64,000 nt of DNA from CAJXQU01 sp965223825 (lineage in GTDB: Bacteria; Pseudomonadota; Gammaproteobacteria; CAJXQU01), in contig OZ245018.1 in NCBI GenBank assembly GCA_965223825.1, forward strand, positions 744,001-808,000, in the 5' to 3' direction. The position numbers were made by a program, and so were the translations under genes. Below, one piece after another: positions 1-8,231 of this stretch; positions within the stretch are counted from its first letter, which is position 1, and every line of letters starts with the position of its first letter. Under the pieces are notes generated by a model. The model saw only the letters and a list, made by a program, of their open reading frames with translations. It was not told the DNA's origin and did no database searches.

Positions 1-2
1 TG

Positions 3-1055
3 CGGGTAGATGGTGTTTTATATGAAGTGATGACGGCGGCGATCGAAATGCATCCGGCGTTGGTGTCACGTCTTAAAGTCATGGCAAACCTTGATATTGC
101 TGAACGGCGCTTACCGCAAGATGGACGTATTCAGGTGAGTACGCGAGGCAATGTGGTTGATTTGCGTTTTAGTTCTCTGCCTGGTGTCAACGGTGAAAAA
201 ATTGTACTGCGTGTGCTAGATAAAAATCGCAGTATTTTAAGTATCGATAAACTTGGTATGAGTGAACATAACACGAATATGTTCACAAAATGTTTAACCC
301 GAACGCATGGCTTAATGCTCGTAACTGGCCCGACCGGAAGTGGTAAAACGACGACGCTTTATTCTGCAATTGAGCATTTAAACAGTTCAGAAAAAAGTAT
401 CGTGACGATTGAAGATCCAGTGGAATATCAACTGGATATTATTAATCAAAACCAAGTGCGTGATAAGGTTGGATTAACCTTTGCAAAATTACTTAAGCAC
501 GTTTTACGACAAGACCCAGACATCATTATGGTGGGTGAAATTCGTGATCGTGAAACAGCGGAGATTGCGATTCAAGCGGCATTAACAGGCCATTTTGTAT
601 TATCAACTTTGCACACCACTGATGCGATCGGTGCAGTCACTCGGTTATTAGATATGGGTGTTGAGCCGTATTTGTTATCTTCTGCGTTAGTTGGATCAAT
701 GGCACAACGGTTGATCCGTAAGGTCTGCCCCGACTGTAAAACCAGTTATGTCGCACCTCCCGCACTTGTCGATGAAATGGGCTGGCAAGCAGATGATCAC
801 ATTCGTCTGGTGAAAGGTCGTGGTTGTACGAGTTGTTACGATTCTGGTTATAAAGGGCGAATGGCAGTGCATGAATTTGTGCAAGTGAATTCGAACTTAC
901 AAAACCTCATGACGGTGAATCCAAGTCGGGACGATCTCAATGCGTATCTATCACAGTCTGAAATTGTCACGATGTATCAAGATGGCATTGCACGCGTGCG
1001 CGAAGGCAAGACGACAATGGAAGAAGTGAAGCGGATCATTACTGAGGATCAATGA
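3..1055 (+). CDS. Type IV pilus/T2SS assembly ATPase (GspE/PilB family), 5' truncated
   Basis: Cytoplasmic hexameric ATPase that powers pilin assembly. The reading frame is open from base 3 and starts inside the family motif RVDGVL, so the N-terminal part lies outside the window; the internal GTG/ATG near 27 is not a real start. About 350 residues are visible. Walker A GPTGSGKT is at 327-350, the Walker B segment DPDIIMVGE at 513-539, and a His box (STLHTTD) follows. A four-cysteine metal site (CPDC at 726-737, CTSC at 825-836) is present, as in GspE and PilB. It is a clear paralogue of mshE (19864-21789). The platform gene follows after one base, so they are co-transcribed. Whether it carries an MshEN c-di-GMP domain cannot be seen. 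Confidence 0.93.
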   Translation, partial: RVDGVLYEVMTAAIEMHPALVSRLKVMANLDIAERRLPQDGRIQVSTRGNVVDLRFSSLPGVNGEKIVLRVLDKNRSILSIDKLGMSEHNTNMFTKCLTRTHGLMLVTGPTGSGKTTTLYSAIEHLNSSEKSIVTIEDPVEYQLDIINQNQVRDKVGLTFAKLLKHVLRQDPDIIMVGEIRDRETAEIAIQAALTGHFVLSTLHTTDAIGAVTRLLDMGVEPYLLSSALVGSMAQRLIRKVCPDCKTSYVAPPALVDEMGWQADDHIRLVKGRGCTSCYDSGYKGRMAVHEFVQVNSNLQNLMTVNPSRDDLNAYLSQSEIVTMYQDGIARVREGKTTMEEVKRIITEDQ

Positions 1056-1056
1056 G

Positions 1057-2220
1057 ATGGCGATCGATTTTTCAAAAGCGTCCAGTGCTGATGCATCAGC
1101 GAAGAAAAGTAAGCCCGCAAAAGTCGCAGCGGGTTCGAAAAAAGATTGGCTAAATGTTGATCTCGCCACGTTGCGATCAGGTGGCGGCATTCCTGCGAAT
1201 CACCGTAAGTTTTTTACAGAGCAACTCGCGCTGTTATTAGAAACCGGGAATAACTTACACGGCAGTTTGGAAATTCTTGCCGCGCAAACGGATTATGAAC
1301 CGTTAAAAGAGTTAATTGAGGATTTACATAATCGTGTCACAAAAGGCACGACGTTTTCACAAGCGTTAAGACAGCACAAAACGACTTTCTCACAAACGTA
1401 TATTACATTGGTTGATGCAGGTGAGCAGGGCGGTTATTTGCCACGGGTGTTAATGCATTTGCTCGAGATGGAAGAGAAGCGTGAAGAAATGCGATCGATG
1501 GTGAGTTCAGCCTTCTTTTATCCGGTGATGTTGATCAGCTTTTCATTGTTGGTTGTGATCTTCGTATTGACCTCGATCTTTCCAAAATTTATTCCATTGT
1601 TTGCCTCCTCTGGTGCGGAGCTGCCATTAAGCACGCGTGCGTTAATGATGAGCAGTGATCTGTTTTTGAATTATTGGTGGTTATTGCTCGCGGTGATTGT
1701 TGGTGTAGGTGTTTATTTGAAAATATTATTGTCACAACCTGCAATGCGCGCAACGTTTGATCAGAAAATTCTTACTGCACCATTTATCGGCGGCCTAGCG
1801 GTGCGGATTCATCTCACACATATGATGCGCTTGTTGCACCTTTCACTTGAGAATGGCGTAAGTTTAGTTGATGCGTTAAAAGTCAGTAAAGAAGCCAGCG
1901 GGAATAAGTCATTTCAATTGTTTGTAGAAGATCTGATTAAGAATGTCAGCGAAGGCAAGGGTTTGGGTGTCGGGTTTCGCAAACAAAAATTTATTCCACA
2001 CTTGATCAAACAAATGATTCAGACGGGCGAGGAATCCGGCAAACTTGATCTCGTGACAGGGCGGGTAGCGGATTATTATCAGAAAGAACTCGCGCGGAAA
2101 TTATCTTTACTCTCGAAGATTATCGAGCCGATTATGTTACTCGGTATGGGTGTTTTTATTTCCTTTATCGTCAGTGCGTTGATTCTGCCGATATTCAAAA
2201 TTTCCAGTGCGGTAAATTAG
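1057..2220 (+). CDS. Type IV pilus/T2SS inner-membrane platform protein (GspF/PilC family)
   Basis: 387-residue polytopic inner-membrane protein, expected to sit above the assembly ATPase and couple its rotation to pilin extraction. Two T2SSF repeats are visible: one begins near residue 49 (FFTEQLALLLETG) and the second near residue 250 (HLTHMMRLLHLSLENG). Each is followed by a family motif (DAGEQGG, QTGEESG) and a hydrophobic stretch. The first about 45 residues are lysine- and serine-rich and not part of the domain. It starts one base after the ATPase stop. A strong terminator follows at 2259-2298, so this two-gene unit ends here. It is a paralogue of the interrupted mshG at 21792-23039 and might substitute for it. 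Confidence 0.93.
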   Translation: MAIDFSKASSADASAKKSKPAKVAAGSKKDWLNVDLATLRSGGGIPANHRKFFTEQLALLLETGNNLHGSLEILAAQTDYEPLKELIEDLHNRVTKGTTFSQALRQHKTTFSQTYITLVDAGEQGGYLPRVLMHLLEMEEKREEMRSMVSSAFFYPVMLISFSLLVVIFVLTSIFPKFIPLFASSGAELPLSTRALMMSSDLFLNYWWLLLAVIVGVGVYLKILLSQPAMRATFDQKILTAPFIGGLAVRIHLTHMMRLLHLSLENGVSLVDALKVSKEASGNKSFQLFVEDLIKNVSEGKGLGVGFRKQKFIPHLIKQMIQTGEESGKLDLVTGRVADYYQKELARKLSLLSKIIEPIMLLGMGVFISFIVSALILPIFKISSAVN

Positions 2221-2258
2221 ACAAGTTCATTTTTAATAGATATTCGAATGTACCGCAT

Positions 2259-2298
2259 AAAAAAAGCGAGCCGATTGTCTGATCGGCTCGCTTTTTTT
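2259..2298. terminator. Bidirectional rho-independent terminator
   Basis: A perfect 10-bp GC-rich stem (GCGAGCCGAT at 2266-2275 with ATCGGCTCGC at 2282-2291) has a 6-nt loop and is flanked by a run of A on the left and T on the right. It can therefore end transcription from the platform gene on + and from the VPLPA-CTERM gene on -. Confidence 0.93.
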
Positions 2299-2309
2299 GT
2301 GTCATCTCT

Positions 2310-3029
2310 TTAAGCTTTTTTACGGTAAGCGAATAAACCGGCAATACCTGAAGCAAACAACCAGAATGCTGCAGGCAGCGGTACGGGTGAAACGGGTGTG
2401 ATTTCGAGTGAGGGTGCGTATGCGGCAAAACCAGCACTTGGGTTACCAAACGATGATCGGCTGTTAAAGTCGTGATACGCCTCTTGCTCAGTAGGTATGC
2501 CTAAGATTAATGTGATTAAACTATCAGTATCTGCATTGATGAAGTTTACTAAATCGCTCGTCGAAAAAGTCACTTCGGCATTACTACCAGAATGTGAAAG
2601 CGCGTTGGAAGAGTAGAGTAGTGTTGTTGCGCTGGCATCGATTAAGCCCGCACTCAACCCCGGCGCACTCCCCGTATTGATCGATGCTTCAGTCCAGTTA
2701 TCGGGGACATTATCGTTTAAGCCATAGATATTCAAAGGGAGGTTTGTCCTTGCTTCCAAACTGAATAAACTAAGTGTGGCTGATGCCGCTTCGGTAGCAA
2801 GATTTGTAAAGTCCGTAATATCAAAGCCAATGTATGCGAAAGAGGTGAGGCCCGTGCCTGTCGATCCTTGATTGTAAATAGAGACAATTCCTTGAGTGAT
2901 TGCAGGATTCCCCGCAGTCGCCGCATTGCCGTCTTTAAAAGCGTCAAAAGTCAGTGCTTGTGAAGAGGTGGCGGCGGTTAAACTTAGTGTAAATAAAATA
3001 GTCCTTGTCAGATTTTTCATTTCTGTCAT
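2310..3029 (-). CDS. DNRLRE-domain VPLPA-CTERM sorting-domain protein
   Basis: 239-residue exported protein. It has an N-terminal signal peptide (cleavage near TSSQA), a body that looks like a DNRLRE domain (AYIGFDITDF, WTEASINTG, FSTSDLVNFIN), and a C-terminal sorting tail: VPLPAAFWLF, a hydrophobic helix, then the basic end AYRKKA. This is the VPLPA variant of PEP-CTERM signals, which are cut by exosortases. The start at 3029 is chosen because AGGGAG lies 4 nt upstream; a second ATG at 3020 is too far away. It is on the opposite strand to the pilus genes and shares a terminator with the platform gene. A sigma-54-type promoter lies at 3131-3147. No exosortase gene is in the window. Confidence 0.85.
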   Translation of the reverse strand: MTEMKNLTRTILFTLSLTAATSSQALTFDAFKDGNAATAGNPAITQGIVSIYNQGSTGTGLTSFAYIGFDITDFTNLATEAASATLSLFSLEARTNLPLNIYGLNDNVPDNWTEASINTGSAPGLSAGLIDASATTLLYSSNALSHSGSNAEVTFSTSDLVNFINADTDSLITLILGIPTEQEAYHDFNSRSSFGNPSAGFAAYAPSLEITPVSPVPLPAAFWLFASGIAGLFAYRKKA

Positions 3030-3130
3030 TTTCTCCCTATTGTTTTCTTATCAATGACGGGTTTAAAAATTTTTAAATCAACGCGTCATTAATGATCGTA
3101 TGGTTAGCGGTCGTCATGGAGTGATGTGTA

Positions 3131-3147
3131 TTGCAAATATTATACCA
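3131..3147 (-). promoter_or_regulatory. Sigma-54-type promoter for the VPLPA-CTERM gene
   Basis: Read on the - strand this is TGGTAT-AATAT-TTGCAA. The GG and GC doublets are separated by exactly the 12-base offset required for -24/-12 promoters, and the -12 element is a perfect TTGCA. The expected start of transcription is about 90 nt before the ATG at 3029. The -24 element has two mismatches to TGGCAC. A similar promoter precedes the second VPLPA gene (51694-51709). Confidence 0.5.
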
Positions 3148-3288
3148 GTGCGTTGTTTGTTGTAAGTTTGTGATGTGTATGGTGTTTGAAATTTACCCGA
3201 ACAATGTTTGGCATATTTTAGCATATTGTGTCGTTAGAAGAAGACAGTTTCGTTGTGATCGACTTCAAAGATTACGCAGCATTCGGGT

Positions 3289-3316
3289 TAAAGTCCCGAG
3301 CACATTGTGCCGATAT
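3289..3316 (+). promoter_or_regulatory. Sigma-28 (FliA)-type promoter upstream of the pilin gene
   Basis: TAAAG at 3289-3293, a 15-nt spacer, then GCCGATAT at 3309-3316. The enterobacterial FliA consensus is TAAAGTTT-N11-GCCGATAA, which corresponds to 14 nt by this measure. The -10 element matches 7 of 8 bases. It would give a leader of about 65 nt before the pilin ATG at 3388. The rest of the 358-nt gap 3030-3387 holds the divergent sigma-54-type promoter and nothing else I can support. Confidence 0.5.
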
Positions 3317-3387
3317 ACCGTTGAGAAGCTACTTTAAGCAGCTCCAGCCGAGCAAATTGAAATTAAAAGATATACGGGAATTTTAAA

Positions 3388-3933
3388 ATGACAAAAATGG
3401 TAAAAGCAGGAATACAAAAAGGTTTTACGTTAATTGAATTATTAATCGTAGTGGTGATCCTAGGTGTTCTAGCGGCGGTCATTGTACCGCAATTGGCAGG
3501 CTCTACGGACGATGCGAAAAGTGCTGCGCTTGACTCTAATTTAGCTAATTTGCGATCAGCAGTGGCGATGTATTACCAAGAGCACGGCGAATACCCGGCT
3601 ACGTCAATCGCAGTTGGTAGTGCATGCCCAGCGGGTTCAACGCTAGGAACCGGTGCTGCGGATAGTGCGGCGGCCTTTGCATCACAGTTAACCATGTACA
3701 CCGCAGCAAATGGCGAAGCATGTTCGATTGGAGATGCAACCTATAAATTTGGACCCTACCTTAAGTCGACAGGTTTTGGTGTAACGGCGATTCCGAAAAA
3801 CCCACTTTCCGCTGCGGATGCCAATGCGAAGGATGTTGTTGTTTCAACAGCAGGTAATCTAAGCTTGGCATCTGATGGAACTAACGGTTGGAAATACGAT
3901 AATAAAACCGGTCAAGTCATCGCGAATCACTAA
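3388..3933 (+). CDS. Major prepilin / pseudopilin (GspG- or MshA-like)
   Basis: 181-residue type IV prepilin. A short basic leader (MTKMVKAGIQKG) is followed by the cleavage site G|FTLIELL with the conserved Glu at mature position 5, and then a hydrophobic helix. The C-terminal half contains only three cysteines (CPAG, CSIG region), so a classical disulfide loop is possible. It is the first and most pilin-like gene of the prepilin run, so it probably encodes the main fibre subunit. The start has a weak ribosome-binding site (ACGGGAA) about 8 nt upstream. A sigma-28-type promoter lies 72 nt upstream. It could alternatively be a GspG-type pseudopilin of a secretion system. Confidence 0.88.
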   Translation: MTKMVKAGIQKGFTLIELLIVVVILGVLAAVIVPQLAGSTDDAKSAALDSNLANLRSAVAMYYQEHGEYPATSIAVGSACPAGSTLGTGAADSAAAFASQLTMYTAANGEACSIGDATYKFGPYLKSTGFGVTAIPKNPLSAADANAKDVVVSTAGNLSLASDGTNGWKYDNKTGQVIANH

Positions 3934-3956
3934 TTCACTAACGGATTGAATCGTGA

Positions 3957-4511
3957 ATGATAAAGCACAAAAAACATCTCAGCGGGTTTACGCTGCTGGA
4001 AATGCTGTTGGTGGTCGTGATTATCGCGATCACCGCCAGCGTGGCTTTGCCAGACTTTTCACTTGGCCAACACTATAAGCTCGAAACCGCAACGCGCGAT
4101 CTTGCGCAAGCCGTTCGTTTTGCTCGCGAAGAAGCGATCCGAACAAAAAAGTCACATGGGGTTAACTACGAATCTGCCCAAGGGTTGATCAAAGTTTACC
4201 GGTTAGATACATCAACCGTCCCACCAACCCCAGTATTTGATGTTTACCATCCCATTGATAAAACCCTTTACACGCTAGATTATTCTGCAAACGGAAAGTA
4301 CGCACCGATCAGTATTTATTCATCGGCTTTATTATTCGGTGGGAATACGACATTTCGTTATCAGCTCCAGTTTGATGAATTTGGTGTGCCTAACTACTAC
4401 AACGCAGGCGCTTACGAAATGCTCGACAGCGCACAATTTAGTTTGACGGATGGCACAGCAAAAATGGCCGTGCTGATTTCCCCCATGGTTGGACGCGTGA
4501 CAATGCAATGA
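3957..4511 (+). CDS. Minor prepilin, GspH/FimT/MshC-like
   Basis: 184-residue prepilin-like protein. A basic leader ends at the processing site G|FTLLEML, followed by a hydrophobic helix and a globular part typical of GspH/FimT minor pilins (for example AVRFAREEAIRTKKSHGV, the usual segment after the helix). It sits 23 nt after the major prepilin and overlaps the next gene by 4 bases (ATGA type), indicating one operon with coupled translation. In MSHA nomenclature it occupies the position of MshC. The exact paralogue cannot be fixed from sequence alone. Confidence 0.85.
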   Translation: MIKHKKHLSGFTLLEMLLVVVIIAITASVALPDFSLGQHYKLETATRDLAQAVRFAREEAIRTKKSHGVNYESAQGLIKVYRLDTSTVPPTPVFDVYHPIDKTLYTLDYSANGKYAPISIYSSALLFGGNTTFRYQLQFDEFGVPNYYNAGAYEMLDSAQFSLTDGTAKMAVLISPMVGRVTMQ

Positions 4512-4975
4512 TCACACGGCTCGAACAGCAAGCAGGTTTTTCCTATGTCGAAGTGCTTGTCAGCATGGTGTTGATCGCGATCATGCTAGTGCCGGCGATG
4601 GACGCATTACGAAGTGGTATTAAAAGCACTGAAGTACAGGGAAATTTAAGTGAGCAGCATGATCGTTTACACGACAAAATGGAATTTCTCATGTCTGAGT
4701 CACACAACGCGTTAGTCGCAGCGGCGGAAGAAGCAGGTGATGAGCAAACCATCAGCCCAACCTATTCAGATGCAAGTGGCACCGAAAACCGCATTGTTGT
4801 CTATGTCGCGTTGTATAACCCGACCGACAGTGGTGATCCATTTAACTTACTCGGGTTAGATTTGGATCTTGATCTGGACGGTAATCCTTATACCGGCGAG
4901 TCATCCGACATGATCTGGATTAAAGCCGCGCTTGAGCAAGATCAATATGCGATAGAAGCATTGCGGTTACGATAA
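4508..4975 (+). CDS. Minor prepilin, PilV/MshD-like
   Basis: 155-residue prepilin-like protein with processing site G|FSYVEVLVSM (Glu at mature position 5) and an N-terminal hydrophobic helix. It is short for the PilV family and has no cysteine-rich region. The segment LDLDLDLDG near residue 120 is a local acidic repeat. It overlaps the preceding gene by 4 bases and the next gene begins directly after its stop, so it is part of the same operon. Its likely role is a priming-complex subunit at the pilus tip, inferred from family and position. Confidence 0.8.
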   Translation: MITRLEQQAGFSYVEVLVSMVLIAIMLVPAMDALRSGIKSTEVQGNLSEQHDRLHDKMEFLMSESHNALVAAAEEAGDEQTISPTYSDASGTENRIVVYVALYNPTDSGDPFNLLGLDLDLDLDGNPYTGESSDMIWIKAALEQDQYAIEALRLR

Positions 4976-5941
4976 ATGCGATCACGTTTAGTCAATTTGT
5001 CAAAACACACACACGTTGGTTTTACCCTGATCGAAGTGCTGATCAGTATGGCAATTGCTGCCATGTTGATCGTGAGTTTGATGCAGATCATCAACCCGGC
5101 GTTGGATGCCCGTGAGCATAGTCAAGCAGAAATCAGTGCTTTAAACGATGCGCGTTTCGCGATGCAGCAAATGCGTAATGTGATTGGAAAAAGTAATACG
5201 TTATTTATTCCTAAGCCAGATAATCCCGGCACAGTATGGAATGAGTCCGTACGCGACGTGCTGGCTATCAGCATGCCGCACAGTTTGGATCGTGATAAAG
5301 ATGGTTGGGCCGATGGGAATAACGATAAAGATTTTCTCGATCTGAATCAAAATGGAACGCGAGATGTCGGTGAGCCTGAGCGCATAGATGAAGATTTTTA
5401 TGATGACTGGTTCAACAACGGTGTCAGTGGCATTTATGGCATTGATGATAATGGTGACGGCACTGCTGACAATGGGCAAGGTAAAAATGATGATGATGAG
5501 GATGGCGTTAATAACGAAGATAATATCAATGGCATTGATGATGATGGTGACGGTGCCATCGATGAAGATACGAAAAAAGACGTGAATGATGATGGTGAGT
5601 CAGGTGTAAAAGATGTTGATGATGATCGGGATGGCAACATCGATGAAGACGATAAAAACGACAATGATGAAGATGGAAGTGTCGGTGAAGATTGGTACGA
5701 TCCGATCGTTTTTTATATAACTGGGACAAGCTTAATGCAGCGCATTCCAAATCTTGATCCGATCGATGGTACTGATTTCAGCGATTATATTATTGCAGAG
5801 AATGTCGAAGCCTTTTCAGTTGAACGACAAATTGGAACGGATGCAAAGACCATCTTGCTGAATATAATGCTCACCGTAAATATGGATAATGGTAAACCAA
5901 AAACAGTAAGTGCATTAATTCGACTCGGTGGTGATCTATGA
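4976..5941 (+). CDS. Minor prepilin, PilW/GspJ/MshO-like, with long Asp-rich insert
   Basis: 321-residue prepilin-like protein. The processing site is G|FTLIEVLISM, followed by the helix and the family segment NDARFAMQQMR. Roughly residues 100-240 contain many DxDxDG-like stretches (DKDGWADGN, DLNQNGTRD, DDNGDGTAD, IDDDGDGAID, DDDRDGNID). These resemble EF-hand or thrombospondin type 3 calcium-binding loops. The C-terminal part (DYIIAENVEAFSVER, LTVNMDNGKPK) resumes the normal PilW/GspJ end. The acidic DNA also creates large false reading frames on both strands. The gene overlaps the next by 4 bases. A calcium-bound minor pilin near the tip is the inference. Confidence 0.82.
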   Translation: MRSRLVNLSKHTHVGFTLIEVLISMAIAAMLIVSLMQIINPALDAREHSQAEISALNDARFAMQQMRNVIGKSNTLFIPKPDNPGTVWNESVRDVLAISMPHSLDRDKDGWADGNNDKDFLDLNQNGTRDVGEPERIDEDFYDDWFNNGVSGIYGIDDNGDGTADNGQGKNDDDEDGVNNEDNINGIDDDGDGAIDEDTKKDVNDDGESGVKDVDDDRDGNIDEDDKNDNDEDGSVGEDWYDPIVFYITGTSLMQRIPNLDPIDGTDFSDYIIAENVEAFSVERQIGTDAKTILLNIMLTVNMDNGKPKTVSALIRLGGDL

Positions 5942-8181
5942 ATTTAAAAAGTCACCACAATATGCGCGGCATTATATTGATGCCGATTTTATTAACCCTT
6001 TCGTTAGTCGCAGTGGTTGCGCTGATGATCGTAAAACAAAGCAACATTGAAACGGAAAATATTATTCGAGGCCATGCACCGATTCAAGTGAAATATTCCG
6101 GACTGGCGGGTTTAGAAATTGGTGAGGAAGAGTTAAAAAAAGATCTGGATTGCGAAAACTTTTCGGTGGTTTCAACCGGTACGTTTGCAGGTATGGGATT
6201 TAACTCAAGTGTTTCGCCGACAAGCGGTTCACCGGTCACACTTTCTGTAATTGTCGATCCTACGAGCGCTGCACAAACTTTCACGCGCGAAGTGACCATG
6301 TTCGATAACTCCGTGCCTGCGCCGGATTTGTTAATACCGGTTTCAGCAGGAACGTATTTACGTTCAGGTAGCCCTGATACGAATTACAGTAGCGCAACAA
6401 CGTATCATGTTAAACATAATATAATATCGCCTGATCGTGTCGCACTATATAAGTTTGATCTAAGTTCAATCGATATCCCAGTGGAATACATTATTTCTGC
6501 TTCACTGGAGTTGCACTTATCAGGTATACCTAACAATTTCATTTCTACCGTTGATCTTTTTCGAATTGCCTCAGATTGGAGTGAAACAGAAGCAACGTTC
6601 AATGAACGGCTTTCTGGCGTTGCGTGGAAAACATCCGATCTCGACTGGACGCCAGTTTCTCAAACGGTGGTGGATGAAAATACCATCGGTTGGAAATCTT
6701 TTGATGTGACCGAGTTGTTAACAGGGTGGTTGAATGGTGATTTTCCTAACTATGGTTTGGAGTTGCAAGCACAAATCTTAACCAGTAATAACCTTGAGTT
6801 TATAAGTGAGAATCATACGGATACAACTAAGCATCCTGTTTTGAAAGTTAAGTATGCTTGTGAATGTGGAAAAACCTGCGATGTCGTTTTGGCCTGTAAT
6901 GGCGACTACGTACCAAACAATAAAGTGTCAGAAATTGATAGTGATGCTTTCGGTGTAGAGAATATTTCAGGTCTAAGCTATCTGAATGAGGGGGAGTCGT
7001 TTAATGGTCAAATCGTTCCTTCGGATGGTGCTTGGCTGAGTCTTGATCAAGTCAAGAAAAAAATATACATGACTGATATCTCGGGTGTCGAGATATCAAA
7101 TATTAGCACACCAGGTATCTCGCCAAGTGGTTTATCTTCGATAGAAGGCGGTGTGTATGTTGATCATTTTGCGATGACAGATCAATTAACAGGATATTTA
7201 TACTTTTTGGATACCACAGGCACTTCTGCAGTTGTATTTAATATGAGTTCGGCAGGGATTACATCACCGGTTGGCGTAACATTTATTAAACGATCTGCGA
7301 GTGGAACCTACGATAATATGCTGGCAGTACTGAATCAAAATGGTGTTGTGTTGATTATGGATCAAAGTGGTTCGGTGTATGGCACGATAGATTACAGCAG
7401 TGCAGGATTGAGTGATCCACAAGATATTGTTCACCTTATCGATACAGACACGTTTTTGATCGTTGATCGAGGTTTAAAGCAAGTCGTTAAATTTAATATG
7501 GGCGGCACTTGGCTGTCTAATTATCCGATCGATACCTACGGGGCAAACTCAGCGCGCGCAATTACGATTAATGGCGATAATTGTGATCACGTGATTGGAG
7601 ATGACGGCTCAGATAATTTAATAAGTTTAAATGTCACAGAGTCGGGTGGTTCTGTGTTAAACATGACCTTTAATCCCGTTGGAGATACCTATATTGATGA
7701 GTCTTCATTTGATAAAAATAAAAATTACGGTGGAGAGGTTTTCATGGAGACAGGTTACGATATTGTTAATAATGAGCATCGAAGTTTGATAAAGTTTGAT
7801 GTATCTGCATTACCATCTGGTGCGATTATTAATTCGGCGACACTGCGCTTATATCCAAACACTAAGAATCCATTTCTGACTAAAATAAATGCGTATAAAC
7901 TTGTTTCGGACTGGCAAGAGTCGCAAGCAAGTTGGTCTAATATTGGTAAAAACCAGAATGTGGATGATGTTGTTTTAGGCACAATGGACGTTTCTTTTTA
8001 TTCTGAAGACTGGCAAGAGTTATCCTTACCAACAAGCCTGATCAATGAATGGATCAGTGATGATGAAGTGCAGGATCAAGGTATCGTTCTTAGAGCGGTC
8101 TACGGAAATGTTGTTTTCAAAACCCGTCAATCAGGCAGTTTATTCATGCCACAATTAGTGATTGATTATACTGAGCCGTAA
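5938..8181 (+). CDS. Large PilX/MshP-position membrane-anchored protein with two DNRLRE domains
   Basis: 747 residues. The N-terminus (MRGIILMPILLTLSLVAVV) resembles PilX/MshP-type proteins, which carry a hydrophobic helix without the usual FTLIE motif. A DNRLRE domain follows at about residues 135-305 (VSAGTYLRSGSPDTNYSS, ALYKFDLSS, HPVLKVKY). Next is a four-cysteine patch (CECGKTCDVVLAC), then a region of short beta-strand repeats that could form a propeller (about 330-560). A second DNRLRE domain fills 575-745 (VGDTYIDESS, SLIKFDVSALPSG, MPQLVIDY). Its place after the PilW-like gene suggests a pilus-tip adhesin in the manner of PilX/PilY1 or MshQ. DNRLRE domains are linked to extracellular carbohydrate binding. 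No ligand is known. Confidence 0.75.
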   Translation: MNLKSHHNMRGIILMPILLTLSLVAVVALMIVKQSNIETENIIRGHAPIQVKYSGLAGLEIGEEELKKDLDCENFSVVSTGTFAGMGFNSSVSPTSGSPVTLSVIVDPTSAAQTFTREVTMFDNSVPAPDLLIPVSAGTYLRSGSPDTNYSSATTYHVKHNIISPDRVALYKFDLSSIDIPVEYIISASLELHLSGIPNNFISTVDLFRIASDWSETEATFNERLSGVAWKTSDLDWTPVSQTVVDENTIGWKSFDVTELLTGWLNGDFPNYGLELQAQILTSNNLEFISENHTDTTKHPVLKVKYACECGKTCDVVLACNGDYVPNNKVSEIDSDAFGVENISGLSYLNEGESFNGQIVPSDGAWLSLDQVKKKIYMTDISGVEISNISTPGISPSGLSSIEGGVYVDHFAMTDQLTGYLYFLDTTGTSAVVFNMSSAGITSPVGVTFIKRSASGTYDNMLAVLNQNGVVLIMDQSGSVYGTIDYSSAGLSDPQDIVHLIDTDTFLIVDRGLKQVVKFNMGGTWLSNYPIDTYGANSARAITINGDNCDHVIGDDGSDNLISLNVTESGGSVLNMTFNPVGDTYIDESSFDKNKNYGGEVFMETGYDIVNNEHRSLIKFDVSALPSGAIINSATLRLYPNTKNPFLTKINAYKLVSDWQESQASWSNIGKNQNVDDVVLGTMDVSFYSEDWQELSLPTSLINEWISDDEVQDQGIVLRAVYGNVVFKTRQSGSLFMPQLVIDYTEP

Positions 8182-8231
8182 GCATTTTTTTAATTTAAGA
8201 AAATACTTTCGACTTGTCTTTGGTGGTGGCA

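Noticed and set aside
3209..3225. TGGCAT-like sigma-54 promoter before the pilin gene
   Set aside because: The GG-GC offset is 11 instead of 12 and the -12 element is AGCAT; such spacing is inactive for sigma-54.
3228..3386. 52-codon GTG-started frame ending one base before the pilin ATG
   Set aside because: No ribosome-binding site, and the sigma-28-type promoter lies inside it; more likely leader sequence.
5388..5750. Extra reading frames on both strands inside the PilW-like gene
   Set aside because: They are low-complexity shadows (Met/Ser/His-rich) of the repeated GAT codons of the acidic insert.
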